From Saccoglossus kowalevskii (taxonomy: Eukaryota; Hemichordata; Enteropneusta; Harrimaniidae), in the NCBI RefSeq assembly GCF_000003605.2, contig NW_003108579.1, positions 783,362-843,146 on the forward strand: DNA of 59,785 bases, written 5' to 3'. The notes under the pieces are model-generated. The model saw nothing but the letters and a program-made list of their open reading frames with translations. It made no database searches and had not been told where the DNA came from. Position numbers and translations under genes: made by a program. Of the stretch, positions 44,501 through 58,858 are shown piece by piece (within the stretch, counting starts at the first letter, position 1; each line of letters starts with the position of its first letter).

Positions 44501-45195
44501 TATAAACCCGTTAATATGTTTACGTGTACAATAACTGCCGGAAGATGACTTACTAAACAACTAAGTAATCTCCCGTACGCCACTTCTTGATCCGACGATT
44601 CGTGTATGCAGATTTATTGTGTTTTGTGTTTAATGGATTGCAAGTAAACGCAATAAGTAATTACATTAACAACATATTATAATTTTACATTCCATGAGAC
44701 ACAAGACATTACTTGTGCTCTTATTGACCGCCAGTATTACACCGTATATGTTTAGCAACATAATGTATTATGCTTTCTTTATACTAGTCAATTACAAAGT
44801 GTTCATGAGCAAATATACAATTTGACACAATCTAGTTATGAGTTTACGTTCTCACACGCGTGTCAGTAAGTAATATTAATAAATTTGTGAAAACGTTGCT
44901 TTAAAAATTACCACTCTGTTACAATCAATGGATGCTAGTGTAATTGACCGAATTATTTGCCCAGAAGCAGTCTTCGATGACAGGAAGATGAATAATTGCT
45001 TTCGATTTTGGAGAATATTTCGGAGACCTATGCAAATGATAAATAGCTCTGCAGTTCGGAAGTTACTAAATCTAATCAACTGAGTAGATTTACGCGTCGG
45101 AGTTGGTTGGCCACAACCAGGGACATCGTCGCGAGTTACGTCAACCGATTTACCTTACACGATAAGACGATATGACATGATGGAAAATGAAGATA
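38569..45195. other. Gene-poor region
   Basis: AT-rich, with no coding exon that I can support. The only clear structure is the diverged tandem duplication at 39860-40290. Open frames near 42.1 kb (minus) and 44.1 kb (plus, starting MKWIIACTMLCVSTGC) lack splice or family support. Confidence 0.5.
39860..40290 (+). repeat. Diverged tandem duplication, about 240-bp period
   Basis: The segment 39860-40050 aligns with 40100-40290: TGTTCGAAGAGGAA against TGCTCAAAGAAGAA, ATATATTGTTAA.AAT in both, TACGTTTTA in both, then CGGCTGGACTTATTGG against CGTCTGGTATTACTGG, and AGCTTGTG in both. Divergence is large but order and spacing are kept. Confidence 0.6.
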
Positions 45196-45690
45196 TTAAT
45201 TGATATGACGATATGACGATATTACATGACACGATATGACGATATTACACAATACGACATGACACGATATGGTAATATTACAAGATATGACGATATTACA
45301 CGACATGACATGATACAAAAAGACGATATTACACAATATGATATGATACAATATGGCAATATTACACGAAATGACGATATTACACAATATGACATGACAA
45401 GATATGGTAATATTACACGATATGACGGTATTACACAATATGACATGACACGATATGGTAATATTACAAGATATGACGATATTACACGACATGACATGAC
45501 ACAAAATGACGATATTACAGGATATGACATACCACGATAATGATGATATGACGTGTCAATATGACGATCTTACACGATGTGGCATACATGGCACGATATG
45601 ATTATTTTACGAGATGTGATATTACACGACGATACCTTACACGATATGAAGGTATTACATGATGTCACATGCGCGTAATAATCAGATAGA
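45196..45690. repeat. Satellite of GATATTACA/GATATGAC units with 51-bp higher-order period
   Basis: Short units such as GACGATATTACAC and ATGACATGACACG alternate. Read on the plus strand the array translates as repeats of Y-D-D-I-T-Q-Y-D-M-T-R-Y-G-N-I-T-R (51 bp) with two shortened 36-bp variants. Plus frame 45226-45540 and two minus frames are open for over 100 codons, as expected for units that are multiples of three without stop codons. No start context or signal suggests real coding. Confidence 0.85.
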
Positions 45691-46636
45691 CTACGTCATC
45701 ATAATTTAGTTGGAATTTAGTTGAAAGGAATAATTTATTTATTGTAACGTGACTAGTGCGCGCACATCAACTTCTCGTCGCGTTGGCATTTTTAATATCG
45801 CAACATCACACACAGGTATTGAACTTCCTTCCGTGTTTTTCTCACATCGTGCAGTAGCTATATGCCTGCCATAAAACAGTCATTTTCCATCACATTAAAT
45901 ACATGATTAAGTAGTTCGCAAAAAGATTTGAAAAAAACGTTAATATAAGACATAAAATCGATCATTATACTTGTTGTTAGAGATGACACAATCAAACATC
46001 AATCGGGCACCATGCAAATGAAAAAAATACACTGCGAATGACTATCAGTTCCGTGACACTATACGATGTGTCTATAAAATAAGCAGCGTGATATTAAGAA
46101 ACTAAACAATATATTGATGGATGTCATTCTGTATATATAAATGAGTGATTATGAGTTTCGATTATTTTGTTTGTGAATGTCGGTGTTTATGTTCAGAGTA
46201 GAAGATATCAGGCCAATTTCCATTCAATGATATCTCTCTTATTGTAATTGAATACATTGTTGAAATGGATTCACTGATTACATGATATATGGTTGTAATT
46301 TTCCACATAAAAACAAAAATATTTCTTTGTTTTATGTCGAATGCCGTATCCGTAAATGAGTTTTGATTTTTTGTAATCGTATACTGAGTTTATTATCTAT
46401 ACATTTGTATTTGTCATTAATGGTAATGATACAACCAGTATAGTTAATATACAGAGTGATCCTACAGTATTAGATTGTAGTAATTGAATGTATAATAGAG
46501 TGTAGTAATTGGAAACACATGAGAGTTCGGAGTTCAATACATCTGATATTGCAGGGTCTCATTCGCCTTGTCAGCATTTTGAACCTCTAAAAATTCCCCA
46601 CTACACGGTTGTTCGATTAGTTGATCGATTGATTAT

Positions 46637-46811
46637 ATTCATTCATTCATTCATTCATTCATTCATTCATTCATTCATTCATTCATTCATTCATTCATTC
46701 ATTCATTCATTCATTGTTGGTATATTGATTGATGTTATATAGACGAGTCATTTATTCGTTCTTTCGTTCGTTTTTTCGTTCGTTAGTTCATTCATTCATT
46801 CATTCATTCAA
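46637..46811. repeat. (TTCA)n microsatellite, two blocks
   Basis: A long pure TTCA array at 46637-46714 is followed, after a 40-bp spacer, by mixed TTCG/TTCA repeats at 46754-46811. It is likely polymorphic. Confidence 0.95.
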
Positions 46812-47182
46812 TCGGTTATTATAAAAATGATTTATGGTTGCAAAGGGAATACACTTCGTTATGAATTATATAAATTTCTGTTTTTTCGCTCCCAAAAAAC
46901 AAACGAAAGAATTTCACAATGTCAAAAATGTAAGGTCTTATTGTAGTGTTACTGAACAAATTTTGTGATCGATCATAATTTATTGTTATCTATTATCGAA
47001 GTGATATCATACTAAGGACAGTTATGCTTAGTCGATTGATACAAACAAAACAGGCAAACATACGTTCATTCAATTGCCCCTCCACACTTCGTCTCAAGAA
47101 CCGATATTGCCTGCCGTGCAAGTTATTCCCGGTAGTCAGCCTGTTAATTGCCAATTTGTGAATATGAAATAACTTTACTAAC

Positions 47183-47227
47183 CTGATTTAAAACCAGAAT
47201 CAGAAAGACAGCGGAGATCCACAGCAT
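47183..47227 (-). CDS. Isolated signal-peptide exon, possible distal first exon of the receptor
   Basis: On the minus strand an ATG at 47227 (context AACATGC, A at -3) starts M-L-W-I-S-A-V-F-L-I-L-V-L-N-Q, followed directly by the donor GTTAGT. It ends in phase 0. The first lectin exon at 24215 has a good acceptor in phase 0 and starts P-T-C-S-H-A-C, so the fusion would give a conventional signal peptide cleaved after SHA. No other minus-strand exon with a phase-0 acceptor was recognised between 24.3 and 47 kb. The intron would be about 23 kb, long against the other introns of this gene. It could instead be the first exon of an unrelated gene, or chance. Confidence 0.45.
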
Positions 47228-50200
47228 GTTGTTCTCAGGTGGTACGTGGCAGTAAATTCAATCAATGGTATTAGTGTGAACCTGCAGAGTAATGACGATT
47301 ATGTTATTTTTTTCTGTGTGCGTGTATACTACTACACCAATACACCACCTGCAAAAAAACCATTCCAACCAAAATCAACCATGTGCTTAGAACGCACGAT
47401 TTCAATAAAGTCTACTTACTTACACTTAGCCAGGACAATGCATGGCGCTAGGGTTTAACGGTTTGGGATTCTGGGTAACGTTGTTTAACATTAAAAAAGA
47501 AGGAAATTTAAGTAATATTCTTACGCCTAAATCCCGATCATATTCCCATCTGTAAAGAACGAATCGGACTGAACGAAATTTGAAAAAAAAAGATAGCAGC
47601 TGCTGCCTATCATTCATAGGATTATCTCCCTGTCGCGTAATCCCTGATCGTTTTAAACCAGTCGATACATTTCACAACGTATTTACATACAACAGAAAGA
47701 AAATATTATATCGTAAATTCATACGTTGATACAAACAACCTGGTGTATTACAAGAGCTGACATGTATTCTAGAGCGTCAACTAATTTTTCATGAAGGCTA
47801 ACATAAAGTGTGAATATACAGTCTCTGAGCTGGTTGACAGAAAAAATAGACGCAGCTCCAACTGTCACTGAAGCCAAACGTATTTGTAAACGTCGATGAA
47901 ATTTAAACAAAAGGTTTTGATCATTTGGGAGTACGCACGTGAGTATTGATATTTGACAGCTTACCTGTGCGTCTAGCCAGCTTCAAGGAAAACTGATCAA
48001 ACCACTTGCGTTTTGCATTCCAACTATATGTTCTGCGACGGGTATAGAATAAATCTGCGTGAAGTTGTTAGCCGCCGTACAATTAAGGCAGATGTAGATC
48101 GCCGCCAGCGTGTAACGGTGTCATATAATGAACCCGGCAAAGGAATATTGCCACGCTCTACGAGACTCGCATGGGGGAAATGAGGTACAGCAACTATAAT
48201 ACAAAACCTATAACACGCTCTTCCCATATATTTTTATAATGCTAAATTTAAAAAGAAGATCGACTTTTGGGCGAGACCATTATATAGCAGGTAAAGCCGC
48301 GTACAATACTGGGCGAATACATTACACGCAAAGGGTGGATGCGCTCCACAACGACGAGGAGTCCTAACATGTGTCTACTTAGATATGCTATTACACTTAT
48401 CGTTGAAGATTGCGGATTTTAACTTAAACGGCTAGCTAAAGGGAGTGTTTCGCTTTTCCGAATAGACGACAGACAGTTGTATGCATAGAGGAAATTGAGA
48501 CAAAGCGATATGTAAAGAACAGTATTCAACACGGAATATTTCATGTAAAAACACGCAAAATCAACATTAAGCCCTAAACTAAATACTACAAAAGCACTGG
48601 AAATTTACATTACCGATGAATGAATAATCTGTGTGTGTTACAGATAGATTTTTCTCTAAAATATCCATAACAATTTAACAAATATACTAATTTACAAGTT
48701 AATAATACACGAAAATCCCAAAACAATTCAATTCATACCAAGTACCATATGGTACAGCCAATATTCGCGCTTCGTATAGCGATTCGGTCATGGACGTGGT
48801 TCGATGCCAAATACACGCTGCAAAATACGTGCTCAGCTTTAAAAAAAAATCGATATACATACCATTTCTGGTTCTATATACTGTTCTTTGTGTGTGTGTA
48901 ATCTATGCAGAGTATTGCGTGACCATCAGATGTTGTTCGAAGCTGAATTCCAAAAGCAAAATATACAAAAAACAAATGCAGCTACACAAATAATAGCAAT
49001 AGGTTCTAAGTATATTACTATGACGATCGCCCCATCGGGCGTTGTTCAAGATTGTAGCTTGAGTCGAATCAACGACGTACCTTGGCGCCGTGCTTAGTTG
49101 TATTGCTATTTCAACGACGTGAATGTTTAGCAATAGTCGTTCGTAATTTTCGAATTAGTCGCTCATTACATGTGCTCTTGTACTTCCACGTGTGATTAAT
49201 TGATTTATAGCCGGTTGAATGATAGAATGATTCCCCTTTTGAAATGTCAGTGCCAATGATAAATTATTTTTAAGAATTATATCGTATTATTCAGGAATAC
49301 ACGCAAAGATATCCCGCGGATGGTTTTACGTATTACACAAGTGTCAGTCTGCACCTTGCCTCGAACAACGATACGGGGTATTTTGTGAAAAGCTGCAGTT
49401 ATAATCATTTCCATGTATCGTCACATTTTCAAAACACCATTCACTGTGCAATTTGTTAAGTACTTGCAGCATGTCAAGCCATCCATTTTTTTCAATAAAA
49501 TTCAGACTCGTTATGGCCCAGTCGTGAAATTCATGAAAGTGTCTGTTTTCATAATTCGCCATCACTTCGACATTCACTTAATGGTCCACTTTAATATGTT
49601 GTTATTGCTAGTATACGTTAACGCCGCTGCGTTTTGAAGTGGCAATGTTGTCCAGTAGCATCGTTAGTTTATTTGCCTTTAACTTGTACGATTCGCAATG
49701 GTGAAACTAAGGAAAGGGATGCACATGTAGGCAACAAGGCTGAGTGTTTGGGGAAGACGGTTGGAGTGTTGTCATACTTAAATATGTAGGGGTCGTATTC
49801 TCCTGTCGTCTGTAGTAATTCTATACTACTAAAACAGTGCTCCAACAAGCCAGAAAATGGTATATATGTATTTTCACGAGAATGTCTAAACTTGGTCATC
49901 TCTCTATTTGGCCTTTTTCACATAAATGTTCTTGCCGATTCTAACGTGTAGTTCTAAAGTTTAGAGCTATCAATGGCACCTGTCTTTATAGCGTATCAAT
50001 CTGTTAGACGTCAGAAATGTATTTAGGGTTTTCTACAAACAAAATTGATCAACATTAATTAATATGCCATCTCACCGTTAGCTCAATGCTTTATAACATT
50101 GAACTTTTATCTGTACGTTTAAAACACACATGGGCATATGAAATCAAACAAATATTGTATTTATGTAAATTATAAGATGCATGAAATGTACAACAAGTAC

Positions 50201-52131
50201 GTATAATATCAGTATGTCCATGACGTTGTTCACCTGTAGATTTAATTTTTTTCAGTATTCTAAATGGTATAGTGAAATCTCATTTCGTGATAAAATCAAC
50301 TACATATATAAGTTTTTAAACGTAGAACATGGCTTCACTCTCGCTGCTTTTGTCTACCACATCACTTGCAACGTGTTAATGTTTGTCGTCGTATAGAGGT
50401 TACGCACCACGGGAGAGTTTTCCGAAGTGGGGAATTGCGAGAATTACCACAACTAATACATATTTTAACTTCCGTGGATGATGTTTTTTAATTTTCAGAC
50501 CATCCTTTCATTTGATAACGGTTATAATGCTTTCCTGCTTAACCTCGACGAGGTGTATGAAACAACGTTTAAACCATGAAATGATAACTATGTTACGTCA
50601 ACGTGTTTGACTAAGCAGCATGGGCGAGCGATGTTATATGGTTTTTTTGTGTTTATATTGCAATCCATCAATGGATTTGCGGGAGATTGAATGCAAGATG
50701 TGTCCGGAATTAACATCATATGGCCCAAGGCAAATTGAACATAAGCAAAAGTCTAGTCACCAATGAAACTTATCTGTAGTGCCGACAACACCCATTTGAT
50801 GCGAACAATATTTGACACTGATCCGACGTTTCGATTATTGTTCCCTGTGATGGTTTATCTATCCATTTAAAGATTGCTTTCATTCACGGCATATGGATGA
50901 TGGTTGGTGAATACCGCTTGATGTGAACGTTTGAAATATTGCATCAGAATCGATGACGTTTTTATACAAATGCACAATAGGGAGTATTGCGATGAAACAT
51001 AAATTGCTTAACACAACGGCGTCCACACACGCAAATACGTACGTGTTTCAATTGCAAGGTTCAAATTAAATCGCACAGTCATATTGTTTCTATACATTCT
51101 GCACGGGTAGATGACAACAACATATGACTACTCAAAAGTATAAATATTTGTCATCGCACCGGCGAAGAAATGGGAATAATCAAATTGAAATTGTTTACAC
51201 ACGATGGCATATGACCCTGTGCATGCCGGGATATTATGGCATTCTGTGTATATACTCATTTTATAGCCTTTTACCAGTGTAAACTATAACCGTGTTTGTA
51301 TTTGAGGTGATACGTTAACATGGCTGTGTTTGGATAATTGAAATGTGCGAATCTCCTTCCAGTCTGCGAAATGAGTGCTTCACATGATTCACCGGGGGAA
51401 AATTTGATGACTGGAAGCATGTTTGTGCGTGCGTGTGTGTGTCTGCAACACGACGTGTGGTAGAAGCAATTATATTATCATGTTTGACCACTATATCTCT
51501 CAATTTATTTGAAGGTTGTGGAACATTAATTATCTTTCTTAAATAAAACACGTTACGGACGACGACAATTACATGATAAAATGGTATATTTTCTGGATTA
51601 TTCGATCTCTTCAATTAAGGTTTGGGATTGCAATCAAACTCGGGGAAACATGTTTACAATGGGTGGCCCTCGGGGCATCACGTAAAAATGTGTACGCATG
51701 CTTCAATATGAAACCCCAGTAGAATAAATTTATATTCACACTGTTCAACGCCTATACTCATGTAATAAGTTGTATATTTTCTAGAAAAAAACATTCCAGT
51801 GAATATAGTTACATTTTTGTAGAACTTGGAGCTACATAAAAAGTGGGACAGCATTTTACTTTGACATATAATATAATCAGAAAACACATTTGATTTTGAA
51901 TGAAATTTTAACGACACTAAATACGTGTTTAGAGGTGTTTTTACAAAACTATATTTAACAGTTTGGGTATCAATTTGTTGTGCGAGAATTCTTCGATCGG
52001 GAATGTGGAATTGACTCTAAAACGTCCTCTGTCCTTAAATATTCCCAAATAATTCAGCAGATGAGACTGGTTCTGTGTAGTAGTGACAACATTCACTTTT
52101 TGTAACGTTTTTTTTTTTTTATTCGGTAAGG

Positions 52132-52500
52132 GTGTTTGGTAATGGCATTAAAACGTTGAATACTATTAGAATTTTATATCACTTTTTGATAGTGACAGTT
52201 GTTGCAAGTGACGATAGAACTATTTCTTTCATTCGAGCATTGCTGGATAAGAGGGTGAAAAAAAAAACTTGGATATATTGCGAATGTAACCTACCGTTGA
52301 TTAATCTCGATGAGGTCTTACTGGAACACTTCCGTAATATTTCCGAAAAAATCTGATGATCGATTTTTGACGCCAGTACTGCCAAACTCAAAATCGCGGA
52401 CACAAGGTTCAAGCTGAGACAATACGAATCATAGAGACCACGTGACGTGTTGTTTAATGGGTTGTACGCGAGAATGGTGAGCGTGACCGAACAAAAATGC
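52132..52500 (+). pseudogene. Possible decayed coding stretch
   Basis: The frame from 52132 reads with protein-like composition (RTISFIRALLDKRVKKKTWI, then NLPLINLDEVLLEHFRNISE) to a stop near 52356. Directly after it another frame continues DASTAKLKIADTRFKLRQYE, a stop, then VLFNGLYARMVSVTEQK. Stops and a frame change between plausible segments could be a broken gene fragment. No family is recognised, and the opposite strand is also open for 113 codons, so chance is quite possible. Confidence 0.15.
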
Positions 52501-54864
52501 GTGAAACTTTTTACACTCATTGATATTCGACCAACGAAAATTGCGGAATGAATGCCGAGCCATGTTCAGTTTCCACAGAGAGTTTGAGTCAGTTTGTTTT
52601 GAACTATTAGAACAATTGACAATTCATTCGATTTAAAAATACATCACTGAGTTATGATTTATTGATTCGAACCTTACGTCGCATATCACTCAAATAAAAC
52701 TAATTATTTCTTACTATTAGCCTCTCATAAGCAATGCCACGAATACCTCAAAGTGGACTTATTACAGATTTTATCGCAGAAATGTAGTTGTTACTATGGC
52801 AATCAACTCATCATACATACGCACATATGGTATACTAACTATTGATGAAACAAGTAAGTTTGATCAAAACGACTGAAAGTACAGTGATGTACAAATCATT
52901 TTCAAAATTTACGCATTTACATTTGCGAAATCACCCATTTTCACCTCAAAAGCACAGAAAATATGTCAAGCTGATAGACGAGTAAACCTTCTGTATATTC
53001 AAACATACATATAGCAGTGACAAATAACATGCATGTAGTTGTATTTTCATATCTCTGTAGCCTAAGTACCAAACACAATCCAGAGACTTTCAAGGAGCAA
53101 TACCTTGATTAAAACTCAACATTTGTCAACATCACTCATGAGATAATAACAAACTCGGACATTCATCATTATTTACGAGTAGCATTAATACGTTATCCCG
53201 GGACAATAGTGTTTTCCAGACCTGATAAATCTATTAGGATTATTATAGATTACAAAATGAAAAATGAAATAGTATAAGTTACGAGAAAACCTCTTTATTC
53301 ACAGTGTACTGCGTTGTTTGGATTTGACTATTCAGGATTGCAGATTTGTTATTTTTTGATGAGTGGTGTACCTAAAGCGTAATACTTAACTATATGCAGA
53401 AATGTGTTTTATCCCGGAGACGGACACAAACGGCCGCCGAGAACAAGCTTAAGAATCTACGAGATTTGTGCGTGCTTCTAAAATAGTGTTCGATTTTATT
53501 CTTCAGGTTACTGCGTTTTGTAATCATGGTATTTTGAAGTTTCGTGACTCTCTCGCTTTAGCACACGCATACACGTTTTCAAATAGCGATAGTTACTTTT
53601 TGATTTCATATTATCGTCTGCCGAGATGTTCATTGTAGTGTCCTCGTGTCAAACTAACAAACAGTGTTATTGATGGTTTTGGCGTAAATAATGCAAATTT
53701 CAAAAAGGGGTCGTGTACAAGGAACAATGTTCATATTACCAGGCGATGTTAGATTAATTGATGTTTAAAAAATAAATATATAACTTCAATCGAAATGGAA
53801 AACGTTGACAACATTTTGGGAGGAATCTGCCCGGAAATATATAGATAAGTTTTCGCAAAATGTAAAGGAAATGTATAAAATTGAGCAGAATATAGCTATA
53901 AATAGATTGCAGTAACGAGTTACCGAAGTTATAGCGTATATGTACAGGAATGGTAGGATACGTGTTTAAGAGACATTTACTAGGCAACGTCATCGTTCAG
54001 CTGTTTAAGTCGTTATCTCTTTATTCGGATATATTGAGGCGTGATGAGATCGATGATAAAGATACTAAAAAGGAAATGAACTTGTCAAGCCGGATTACCA
54101 TATACCTTGATTAAAAGGACATACCTTTCAGCTCTCGTTATTGGACAGAGAGAACGATTGCGTATGGATGATATACGCTACAGGTTTCATTTTGGCTGTT
54201 GTTGACTGACGTTTCGATTTGTTAAAAATACCATATTTTTAGAATTTTATTCACAGTGATGGAGCACTTTGTCACTTGACTTTGAGTGCGTATTGTTGCT
54301 CATTACACGTCGTTGACGCATGTTGTAAACTGGTGTGCTCCATTAAGGAAACGAATCTGAAACCAGGGTCAAGTGTTCTTGCTGGGTGAATATGTTATTC
54401 ACAATAACAGATCTGAAGTGTTTTTGTCAGGAAAGTTTTTTTTTATCATGCCCAGCTCTTTAACATAATGAAAAACCGCATTCTAATTTCTCGTAATTTT
54501 GTAATCCTGATCACCTTGATATCAAATTGATATCCTGATTAACATTTCGCCATTTGAATGTACATTTCAACTTTTGACATTTTTCTTATTTGTCAACAAT
54601 TTTGATCATTGTTACATAGAGGGCGCAAAAGGTTAATGGACTGCTTCTGTTTGTATTTACCGGTAAACATACGAATGCCATCATCGTTATGTAATTTACC
54701 TTCGTTCAGCCAACAAGTCTTGTCCGCGACAAAGTGCTGATCTTTTAAATTAAATTGGATTGATTCGTTGCCAAATGTTTACATTTATGGCACAGTTTCG
54801 CTCGTTACGTTAATCATAGAATGTAAATATTACCAGGGACGTGTACATGTGTATATAATAACAG

Positions 54865-54983
54865 CAGCAGCAAAGAGGAGAAGCAAAAAACGTCGCTTTT
54901 TGTCTTTGGGTACGAGAGATTATAAGCCAGTTACTGAGCATGCGCGCAACCGACCGTATTTAGACTATGGTCCATGGGGCAAG
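54865..54983 (+). CDS. Isolated exon-like open segment, very basic
   Basis: Between an ...AACAG acceptor and a GTATAA donor-like site the frame reads AAKRRSKKRRFLSLGTRDYK followed by PVTEHARNRPYLDYGPWGK. CpG rises only within the segment. K-R-R and K-K-R-R clusters could be nuclear-localisation or processing sites. No partner exons were found. Confidence 0.22.
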
Positions 54984-57900
54984 GTATAAATATTGTTTAA
55001 ATATTGTAGTGTATTTATATTTTCATACGTCAACATATTTTTTTTCTGATGGGATTGCATGTTAAATACTGGATACATTACATGTTAAGTAATTTTTCCG
55101 GGTTGGGATTTATAGGCGAGAAATCAGGAATGAACTTTAATATTTAAATAGTAACGCTGCGACATTTACAATGATATTGAAAATATGGACGCTCAGCTTT
55201 ATACACAAAACAATCGCGTATCTTCTATCAGAGTACTGAATACGAATAATTATGATGACTCATTTATGAATTGCTAACCTATAAAATAAACCAAAATCTG
55301 ATCCATATATATATATATATATGATGTAGATCATGTTTCAAAAACATATAAACGGGCAATTTAATTTAAGTTTTACGATAGAACGCCGTGCTAGGGAGAA
55401 ATGCGTAATATTATGTTGCATCCGATGTGTTTTATTAACCGCAAGCTGTGTTAGATATATTAATAGTGATATATAGTATGTAACACATGTGAAATTTCAA
55501 ACAGTGTAAAATCAAATGTCAACGTTCACTGTAGTATGAGACGTTTATAATCGACAGTCGGCCTTGATTTATATAACTTTAGAAAATCTATGAATTGGTA
55601 TCCTGCTATGGTAAGATATCATTATTAAATGGGCATTCGTCTATGAAAATTACCAGCCTATTATATCATATATCATTCATGTATATATCAGGTAGCGACA
55701 GTATTTGATAGGTATAATGTTTTCTGAGACATCTGAGATATAAAGATTGGGAAGATAATGGTCGATACGAACGTGGCATGCAATAAACATCGATGTCAGT
55801 CGCTGCCTCGTTTTCAAACGCTTCTAATACGCGCTGGTATAATTTATAGAGATATTTCATGTAAGCTATAATACCCACTGGCGATGATTGTGTTGTATTA
55901 TACTCACGAAGTGTGATTAAGTGCGTCCCCCCCCCCCCATTGCACATGGATGGTATTACGTGTCGTATTGTGTAATTTGACGATTGTAAGCATTGGAGAA
56001 CTAAGCTCATACCAGCTCATCGGGTATAACAAGTTAGTGATGATGTTTCATAGTTCAGACGCTACGCTAGTAGAATGTCACGTTTATTGTTGGAAACGCA
56101 TTGCACGAAAGAAATAACCGCTACATTGTTTAAATATAATCCGTAGAGAATTTCTTTCTTTTATTTTTTAAAGAAAAAACGCACACAATTACCAGTTGCT
56201 TTTGGTCATGAAGTATATTGATGATTCTGAATGCCAGTTTTTAAATACCACACCCTAGGTTTGGTGTTACAATTTCAGCGTACACAGACCACGTGACGAC
56301 ATGACTGACAAACTTCAAATCAGATGACCGATTTCCACGTATTTGCTATGTCCATGTCATACAAGAAAGGTTTGTTACCCCAAAACACCAGTAAGGATGT
56401 TCTAATATTATACTTTCGCACATTTTGTCCGCCGTACTGTGATGTAAAAAAGTAGTAACTGGTAAAAGCAAACTAACATATATATTCATGGCAGTTTGCA
56501 GAGACGCGGTCTAGCATTAATATTCCCTTAACCTCATAACATATGGGAACTTTTCATTGTGCCTATGTTTGTCATAATATGTTGATACTTTAACAGATTA
56601 CTTAATAGATTTCCGATATGGAAATGAGGAGGTAATCGAGGCGGTTCCATTTTTTCATCTAAGCGCTATCTCTTTAAAATATGGTCATTCATTGGAAATT
56701 AAATCATGAACTTGGCGACGTCGTGATTGAAATTTTAGCTGATTCTTTTGGATTACCACTGGTTATCAAACTAAAAAAATATTGTCAATATTATCACTTT
56801 TTTGCAGATATGATATTTCAAAATGTTTATAAAATCAATTTTGATAAAAAGCAGACATATGTTTGATAGAAGACTGCAGGCAATGGAATAGATGAATATA
56901 TTTAATACAAGTATGTACGAAAAATGTATGAAGCTACTTGAACTTTGAACTCAAAACAGACACGCAAATACCAAATTTCTACATAAAAACTAAATAAAAG
57001 GAGTCAAAGGTGCTCATCGCACTCCTTATCGCACAATCTCATTTGTGACCACACAGCCTGCGTACTTGAATTTCCCTGCGCAACACTTCGGTCTATGCAA
57101 AATACGACGAAGGGTTGTACAAGTGCGTACCATTCAGGATGAAAATAGTTCGAGTGTATGAAGAAAAGACTCTCGTGTCTTTACAATCAATAACCTTATT
57201 CAAACTCAAAATAAGTAGCACCCAATTGATAAACATACTTGCGGTTTGTATATCACATAATTATTTCTTTTCAAAGAGTTTATTGCTAATTGTCAATTAC
57301 TGTATTCTCTATTTTGGTAATGTTTGTTGACAGTATCCTTGCCGCGTAATACAACCGTAGGTCCTCACGAATCTGTTCACCCATACATCATGTGTTTTGG
57401 ATGAGTCGTCTGTTTCGAAAAATACCATCAGGCTGCATGTGACGCCGTTTATTAAGCCGCACGCTGGGCTAACACATGTCGCCTTTTATGTCTATCTCGT
57501 CTTTACTGCCTTGCTTTAGGTTCGCTATTACTCACCGATTACGTAGAAAGCGTGAAACGATTACACAATAAAATAGACGAGGTTTCCAAATATATTTTTC
57601 AATTATAGGGAAAACAATTCAAATACAAGTTGCAAGTGTCAAGAACGAAAGTATCACATAATCTCTTAACATGAAAACAACAACAAGTTGACGTATATGT
57701 CTTTCAGTATCTTGGAGTGGACGGATTTGTAAATCAACATACACTGCGACGATCGATATTACTAGCCATTTGAATGTCGCATGCGTTCAATTTCCTTTGG
57801 CGTTGAGTTTCGTTGCAAATGTACGGTTAATATGTACTTCAGCATTGTACCCGTATATTCAAATGTTAGCTCGTTTAGTAAATGTTAAAGGTGGCGATAT

Positions 57901-58858
57901 AATTGTCTCAGGTGGTAATCTGTCGCTTAGTAGCTTTTTACAGTTATACGGGGATTTACTTGTGGGGATTAATTGCGATCCTAGAAGGGCTGGAGTCTAA
58001 ATAATAATAACGCAAATTACTAACTAGGTGTAAGAATATGTGTACTGGAAAGCATCTAATGTGGTTTGATTGGCACCTTGGTGGGTGTACATTTAAACAC
58101 CGGGCATTAGTATTTTACTCTGATTGGTCGGTATACAACTTGTCTCTGAGTATGTCACACGTCAAATGATTTTTTTTTTAAATAATCTTTGTGTGGTTCC
58201 GATATCTGTTATATTCTAAATGATATCGTTGGGGATATTTTACGCTGTGTATAACCTTCATACAGGATTAAACTATAACAACTATATAAATATAATATAT
58301 ATTAATGAGTAAATGTTTATATTACAACGTATAACATTGTACATTACAGTTTTTATGCTGTATGATTACGAGGATGGCGGAACGACACAACGCAGTTTTG
58401 TTTAGTATTTACCGTATACGTATTTATCAGCTCAGGGCCAGTACATAAACCACGAGCTCTTCAGAACGTCGGATATCAACATTGAGCCACTACTGTATAT
58501 CCTTGTTGCTGTAGGGGTGCTACAAATTGCAATAATCTGTTATCATTATTATTTGAAGATCATCACTCAATTTAAAAATTCTGAGTGACAGCTGAGACGA
58601 TCGTTATTGCGAATGTCTGTTCTTTACATATAAAACACGTTTTGTGCCATTATTTCAACATAGATATAATGTCTAGGGTCAGTAGGAAACGAGATTTGAA
58701 AAAAAAAATCGTGTACAAATCTATGCGATCCATACTACATAATATTTGTTTAAATTGATTGCTGAATTTTATTTGGTTTTTGAAATCCTTATTTACCTAT
58801 TAATATTGTAGTATTGAAGTCCCAACAACCGTGAATTGGCGTATCAGAAATAATGGGA

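Noticed and set aside
45196-45540. Three overlapping open frames of over 100 codons
   Set aside because: They arise from a satellite whose unit length is a multiple of three and lacks stop codons.
48797-48807. GGTTCGATGCC, resembling a tRNA B box
   Set aside because: No A box or cloverleaf at the right distance.
52179-52520. 113-codon minus-strand open frame
   Set aside because: It overlaps the plus-strand candidate and has no start, splice or domain support.
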